Assembly (NCBI RefSeq): GCF_021390475.1
Contig: NZ_JAJUWS010000027.1
Coordinates: 1 to 64,000, forward strand
From: Streptomyces sp. ST2-7A
GTDB lineage: Bacteria > Actinomycetota > Actinomycetes > Streptomycetales > Streptomycetaceae
Direction: 5' to 3'
Length of the DNA stretch: 64,000 nucleotides
Shown one piece after another: positions 60,489 through 64,000 of the stretch (positions within the stretch are counted from its first letter, which is position 1; each line of letters starts with the position of its first letter). Under the pieces are notes generated by a model. It ran no database searches. It was not told the DNA's origin and saw only the letters and a list, made by a program, of their open reading frames with translations. The position numbers and the translations under genes are program-made.

Positions 60489-61789
60489 GCACCACCCCCC
60501 GTCCCCGCCGGACCGGCCACGACCGGCCGCGACGGCGCCTCCCGGCCCTTCCGGTCGCGGCCCTGGCCTGCGGTCTGCTGCTGACCGGCTGCGGTGAGGG
60601 CGCCGACGACCCGACCTCCGCCGGGGAAACCGACGACGGCGCGGGGACCTCCGGGGAGGAGACCCCGCACGGCTACGTCGAGGGTGCCGAGGAGACCGCG
60701 GAACAGCAGTCCCGACTGGTCCTCGCCTCCGCCGGCGGGGAGCCCGTGCACGTACTGGACCTGGTGTCCGAGGAGGGCACCGTCATCGGGGAGGCCGGCC
60801 GGATCGCGGGCACCGACGCGCCCGCGCCGATGATCGGCGACGGTCGCTTCGCCCACCTGCTGGAGGACGGCGCGGTGCGCGTCGTGGACGGCGGGGCGTG
60901 GACCGTGGACCACGGCGACCACGTGCACCACTACCGCACCGGCGCCCGCGAGGTCGGCACGGTGGAGGCGGCGCGGCCGGTGGCCGCGCACGCGGACACC
61001 GCCGTCATCGCCGTCACCCTCTCCGAGGGCGGCGCCCTGCTGCTGGACCGCGCCGGTGCCGAGGACGGCGACCTCGCGGAGCTCCGCCGGATCGACGACG
61101 CCGACGGCCCGGTCCTGCCCTTCGACGGCGGCCTGTTGGTCCCCGTCACCGACCCCGCCGGAACCGGTCGGGTGGAGGTGCGCGACCGCGGGAACGAGTC
61201 GGTCGCCGCCCCGGACGCCGTGTGCTCCGACCCCGCCGCCGGGGCCGTGACCCGGCGCGGCGCGGTGTACGCGTGCGCCGAGGGCGCGTTGTTGTTCACC
61301 GCCGGTGGGGAGGGGGAGCCGGAGGTCACCGCCATCCCCTACCCGGAGGGGACCGCCGAGGAGGACCTGCCGACCGAACTGCGCCACCGCAACGACGGCG
61401 CCGTCCTCGCCGCCCGGGCCGGGGACCGGGGCGTGTGGTTCCTCGATCTCGCCGAGCCGGTCTGGAAACTGCTGGAGACCGGTCCGGCCGTGGCGGTCAA
61501 CGCGGTCGGCGAGGACGCCCCCGTCCTCCTCCTCGACCCCGACGGCGATCTGGTGGCAGTGGACCCGGCGAGCGGCGAGGAGATCGCCCGCGCCGCGCTG
61601 CTGGACCCCGCCGCCGGTGACGGCTCGGTACCGGAGGGGACGGTCATCGAGGTGGACACCCAACGCGTCTACGTCAACGACATCGCCGAGCGGCGGATCC
61701 ACGAGATCGACGCCCGGGACGACCTGCGCGTCGCCCGCGTGCTGCCGGTGGACGCCGAGCCGCGCCGAATGGTGGTGACCGGCCGATGA
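60485..61789 (+). CDS. AztD-like zinc-binding lipoprotein (first of two paralogues), 434 aa
   Basis: A lipoprotein signal (PALPVAALACGLLLTGCGEG, lipobox LTGC) followed by an acidic linker and a seven- or eight-bladed beta-propeller with repeats such as GRFAHLLEDGAVRVVDGG and PVLLLDPDGDLVAVDPASGEEIA. The metal site is clustered histidines in WTVDHGDHVHHYRTG (H143, H146, H148, H149), the same arrangement as the zinc metallochaperone AztD. It lies between aztB and aztC, overlapping both by 4 bases, whereas the usual aztD is after aztC. It probably delivers Zn to AztC at the envelope. Confidence 0.85.
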   Translation: MSTTPRPRRTGHDRPRRRLPALPVAALACGLLLTGCGEGADDPTSAGETDDGAGTSGEETPHGYVEGAEETAEQQSRLVLASAGGEPVHVLDLVSEEGTVIGEAGRIAGTDAPAPMIGDGRFAHLLEDGAVRVVDGGAWTVDHGDHVHHYRTGAREVGTVEAARPVAAHADTAVIAVTLSEGGALLLDRAGAEDGDLAELRRIDDADGPVLPFDGGLLVPVTDPAGTGRVEVRDRGNESVAAPDAVCSDPAAGAVTRRGAVYACAEGALLFTAGGEGEPEVTAIPYPEGTAEEDLPTELRHRNDGAVLAARAGDRGVWFLDLAEPVWKLLETGPAVAVNAVGEDAPVLLLDPDGDLVAVDPASGEEIARAALLDPAAGDGSVPEGTVIEVDTQRVYVNDIAERRIHEIDARDDLRVARVLPVDAEPRRMVVTGR

Positions 61790-62739
61790 ACGCGTCCACC
61801 ACCACGTCGTCCCGATCGCGCGCCGTCGTGTTGCCGGCGCTGCTGGCCGCGGCGACGGTCGTCCTGACCGGCTGCGGCGCCCCCGCCGGCTCCTCCGGCG
61901 CCGGGGACACCCCGTCGATCGTGGTCACCACGAACATCCTGGGCGACGTGACCCGGGCCGTGGTCGGCGACGAGGCCGAGGTCACCGTGCTGATGGGCCC
62001 CGGTGCCGACCCGCACTCGTTCGGCGTCTCCGCCGCGCAGGCGGCCGGCCTGGAGCGGGCCGACCTGATCGTGCACAACGGCATGGGCCTGGAGGAGAAC
62101 GTGCTGCGGCACGTGGAGGCGGCCGGGGAGGAGGGCGTGCCCACCGAGGCGGTCGGCGAGGCGGTGGACCCGCTGCCGTACGCCTCGGGGGACGCCGCCG
62201 GCGTCCCGGACCCGCACTTCTGGACCGATCCGGAGCGGATGATCGCGGCGACGGAGGTCATCGCGGAGCGGATCGTCGAGGAGGTGCCGGGGATCGACGC
62301 GGAGGCCGTGCGGGGGAACGCGGACGCCTACGCCGAGCTGCTGCGGGAGCTGACGGCGTGGATGGAGGAGGAGTTCGCGACCCTCCCGCCGGAGCGCCGG
62401 GCGCTGGTGACCAACCACCACGTGTTCGGCTACCTCGCCGAGCGCTTCGACTTCCGGGTGATCGGCGCGGTGATCCCCGGTGGCACCACGCTGGCCTCGC
62501 CCGGCGCCTCGGACCTGGAGTCGCTCTCCCGGGCGATCGTCGAGGCGGACGTGGGGGCGATCTTCGTGGACTCCTCCCACCCCGACCGGCTGGCCCGGGC
62601 GCTGCGCGAGGAGAGCGGTCTGGACGTGGAGATCGTGCCGTTGTTCTCGGAGTCGTTGACCGCGCCGGGCGAGGGCGCCGGGACCTACGAGGAGATGATG
62701 CGCGCCAACACGCGGGCGATCGTCGACGGCCTGACCTGA
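61786..62739 (+). CDS. aztC: zinc ABC transporter substrate-binding lipoprotein AztC, 317 aa
   Basis: A ZnuA-like cluster A-I binding protein: lipobox VVLTGCGAP, two lobes joined by a long helix, and three His plus one Asp: the His of GADPHSFGVSA, the His of VPDPHFWTDPE, the second His of NHHVFGYLAE, and the Asp of FVDSSHPDR. ATG 61786 overlaps the preceding stop (ATGA). It accepts Zn from the AztD proteins and hands it to AztB. It is complete. Confidence 0.94.
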   Translation: MNASTTTSSRSRAVVLPALLAAATVVLTGCGAPAGSSGAGDTPSIVVTTNILGDVTRAVVGDEAEVTVLMGPGADPHSFGVSAAQAAGLERADLIVHNGMGLEENVLRHVEAAGEEGVPTEAVGEAVDPLPYASGDAAGVPDPHFWTDPERMIAATEVIAERIVEEVPGIDAEAVRGNADAYAELLRELTAWMEEEFATLPPERRALVTNHHVFGYLAERFDFRVIGAVIPGGTTLASPGASDLESLSRAIVEADVGAIFVDSSHPDRLARALREESGLDVEIVPLFSESLTAPGEGAGTYEEMMRANTRAIVDGLT

Positions 62740-62965
62740 GCCCGGCGGGTGGGGCCGGGCGCCGGAGATCGGCCGGTGCCCCGCCCCACCGTGCCCCGGC
62801 GCCCTTCCCATCGACCCCGGCCCCCTGACGAGGGCCGCCCCGTCCGCGCCCACCGCGCGCACGACACCACCGCCGTGCCGCCCCCGGACCCCGGGGGCGG
62901 AAGGCCCCGGTCCGCCGGGGCGCACCACCCCCTGTTCACCCGTCATCGAAGGGAATCCATCCACC

Positions 62966-64000
62966 ATGCGCACCGCACCACGCGCCCGGGCCGTCGCCGC
63001 GACGGCGACGGCTCTCACCGCCGCCCTCCTGCTGACCGCCTGCGGCGGCGGGGACGACTCCGCCGACGCCTCGAACGGGACCGGCGGCGGGGAGAACACC
63101 GCCGAGCCCACGGAGGCCGACGAGACCTCCGAGGTCGTCGAGGCGAACGAGCCGCTGGTCCTCACCCACGACGGGGGCCTGCGGATCCTGGACGGCGACA
63201 CCCTGGAGGTCGTCCACGAGATCGAACTGGACGGCTTCAACCGCGTCAACCCGGTCGGCGACGACCGCCACGTCATGGTCTCCACCGCCGAGGGCTTCCG
63301 GGTGCTGGACGCCGTGAACGGCGAGCTGACCGATGTCACCTTCCCCGGCGAGAAGCCGGGCCACGTCGTCCACCACGCCGGTGTGACCGTGCTGTTCACC
63401 GACGGCACCGGCGAGGTCACGATGTTCGACACCGACGCCCTGGGCGACGGTGAGCCGGAGGTCGAGACCCACATGTCGGACGAGCCGCACCACGGCGTGG
63501 CGATCAAGCTGTCCACCGGCGAACTGGTCACCACGCTGGGCACCGAGGAGGAGCGCACCGGCATCGTCGTGCTGGACGCCGACGGCGAGGAGGTGGCCCG
63601 CAACGAGGACTGCCCGGGCGTGCACGGCGAGGCGACCGCCCGCGACGAGGCCGTGGTCGTCGGCTGCCAGGACGGCGTCCTGGTCTACCGGGACGGCGCC
63701 ATCACCAAGGTGGACAGCCCCGATGACTACGGCCGGATCGGCAACCAGTCCGGTTCCGAGGAGTCGGCGATCGTGCTGGGCGACTACAAGAGCGACCCCG
63801 ACGCCGACCTGGAGCGCCCCGAGCGGATCGCCCTGATCGACACGGAGAGCGGTGAGCTGCGCCTGGTGGATCTGGACAGCAGCTACACCTTCCGCTCCCT
63901 GGCCCGCGGCCCGCACGGCGAGGCCCTGGTGCTGGGCACCGACGGGAGCGTCCACGTGATCGACCCGGAGGCGGGCGAGGTCGTGAACTCCATCCCGGTC
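62966..64000 (+). CDS. aztD: zinc metallochaperone AztD (cut by window end)
   Basis: Begins with a lipoprotein signal (lipobox LLTACGGG) and an acidic linker, then a beta-propeller of repeats (LRILDGDTLEVVHEIELDG, FRVLDAVNGELTDV, VLVYRDGAITKV). His clusters at PGHVVHHAGVTVLF, DEPHHGVAI and CPGVHGEATA are typical of AztD zinc sites. ATG 62966 has AAGGGA. 345 codons are visible and the frame is open at the window end. It is separated from aztC by 226 bases, so it may have its own promoter. A paralogue precedes aztC. Confidence 0.9.
   Translation, partial: MRTAPRARAVAATATALTAALLLTACGGGDDSADASNGTGGGENTAEPTEADETSEVVEANEPLVLTHDGGLRILDGDTLEVVHEIELDGFNRVNPVGDDRHVMVSTAEGFRVLDAVNGELTDVTFPGEKPGHVVHHAGVTVLFTDGTGEVTMFDTDALGDGEPEVETHMSDEPHHGVAIKLSTGELVTTLGTEEERTGIVVLDADGEEVARNEDCPGVHGEATARDEAVVVGCQDGVLVYRDGAITKVDSPDDYGRIGNQSGSEESAIVLGDYKSDPDADLERPERIALIDTESGELRLVDLDSSYTFRSLARGPHGEALVLGTDGSVHVIDPEAGEVVNSIPV

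Overview
The window comes from a very GC-rich actinomycete. The best fit is Streptomyces or a close relative. The evidence is the GC-saturated third codon positions, frequent GTG and TTG starts, and the block nrtL-lysA-hom-thrC-thrB-rho-LCP-rpmE-prfA-prmC-tsaC-phosphatase-wecA-like-atpIBEFHAGDC-DUF2550. Two kinds of regulator that are abundant in these bacteria are also present (an XRE/DUF397 pair and a phosphatase-like/ATPase regulator), as is a chitinase promoter carrying two DasR-type sites. This genus assignment is inferred from gene content and order; no search was run.

Layout. 1-2.8 kb: the tail of one GH18 chitinase, then a complete secreted chitinase. 3.0-5.7 kb: a GNAT acetyltransferase, a MerR protein of only 90 residues, a methyltransferase and a small membrane protein. 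5.8-9.9 kb: a graspetide (ATP-grasp-modified RiPP) cluster with an XRE regulator, an 82-residue unknown protein, the precursor tgmA, the ligase tgmB and an isoaspartyl-type methyltransferase tgmC, with the last three overlapping end to end. 10.0-20.6 kb: DUF2550, the complete F1Fo ATP synthase operon and a WecA-like transferase with a long disordered tail. 21.0-30.5 kb: a phosphatase-like protein lacking its nucleophile, tsaC, prmC, prfA, rpmE, an LCP ligase, rho and thrB. 31.4-37.3 kb: thrC, hom, lysA, nrtL and a single-domain response regulator. Most of 10-37 kb lies on the minus strand and is core genome.

37.6-42.7 kb is an accessory patch that begins directly after a tRNA-Arg(CCG). It holds three IS3-family remnants around a CHRD-domain surface protein and a class F sortase. 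42.7-48.9 kb carries an XRE/DUF397 pair, and a TetR gene between an MFS exporter (divergent) and an MMPL exporter (downstream). 49.0-52.5 kb has an AraC-type regulator, an APC permease and a small secreted protein. 53.0-56.2 kb is a reactive-sulfur operon (43-residue leader ORF, MBL-rhodanese persulfide dioxygenase, rhodanese-TM, TauE exporter) behind two ATACCCC-nn-GGGGTAT operators. 56.5-58.8 kb encodes a PAS/GAF-SpoIIE-HATPase protein whose phosphatase domain has lost three metal-ligand aspartates. 58.9-64.0 kb is a Zur-box-controlled zinc import locus, aztA divergent from aztB-(aztD-like)-aztC-aztD, and it runs off the window end.

The most distinctive loci are the graspetide cluster, the zinc locus with two AztD-like lipoproteins, the two apparent pseudo-phosphatases, and the sulfur operon with its leader ORF. 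None can be called new to science from sequence alone.
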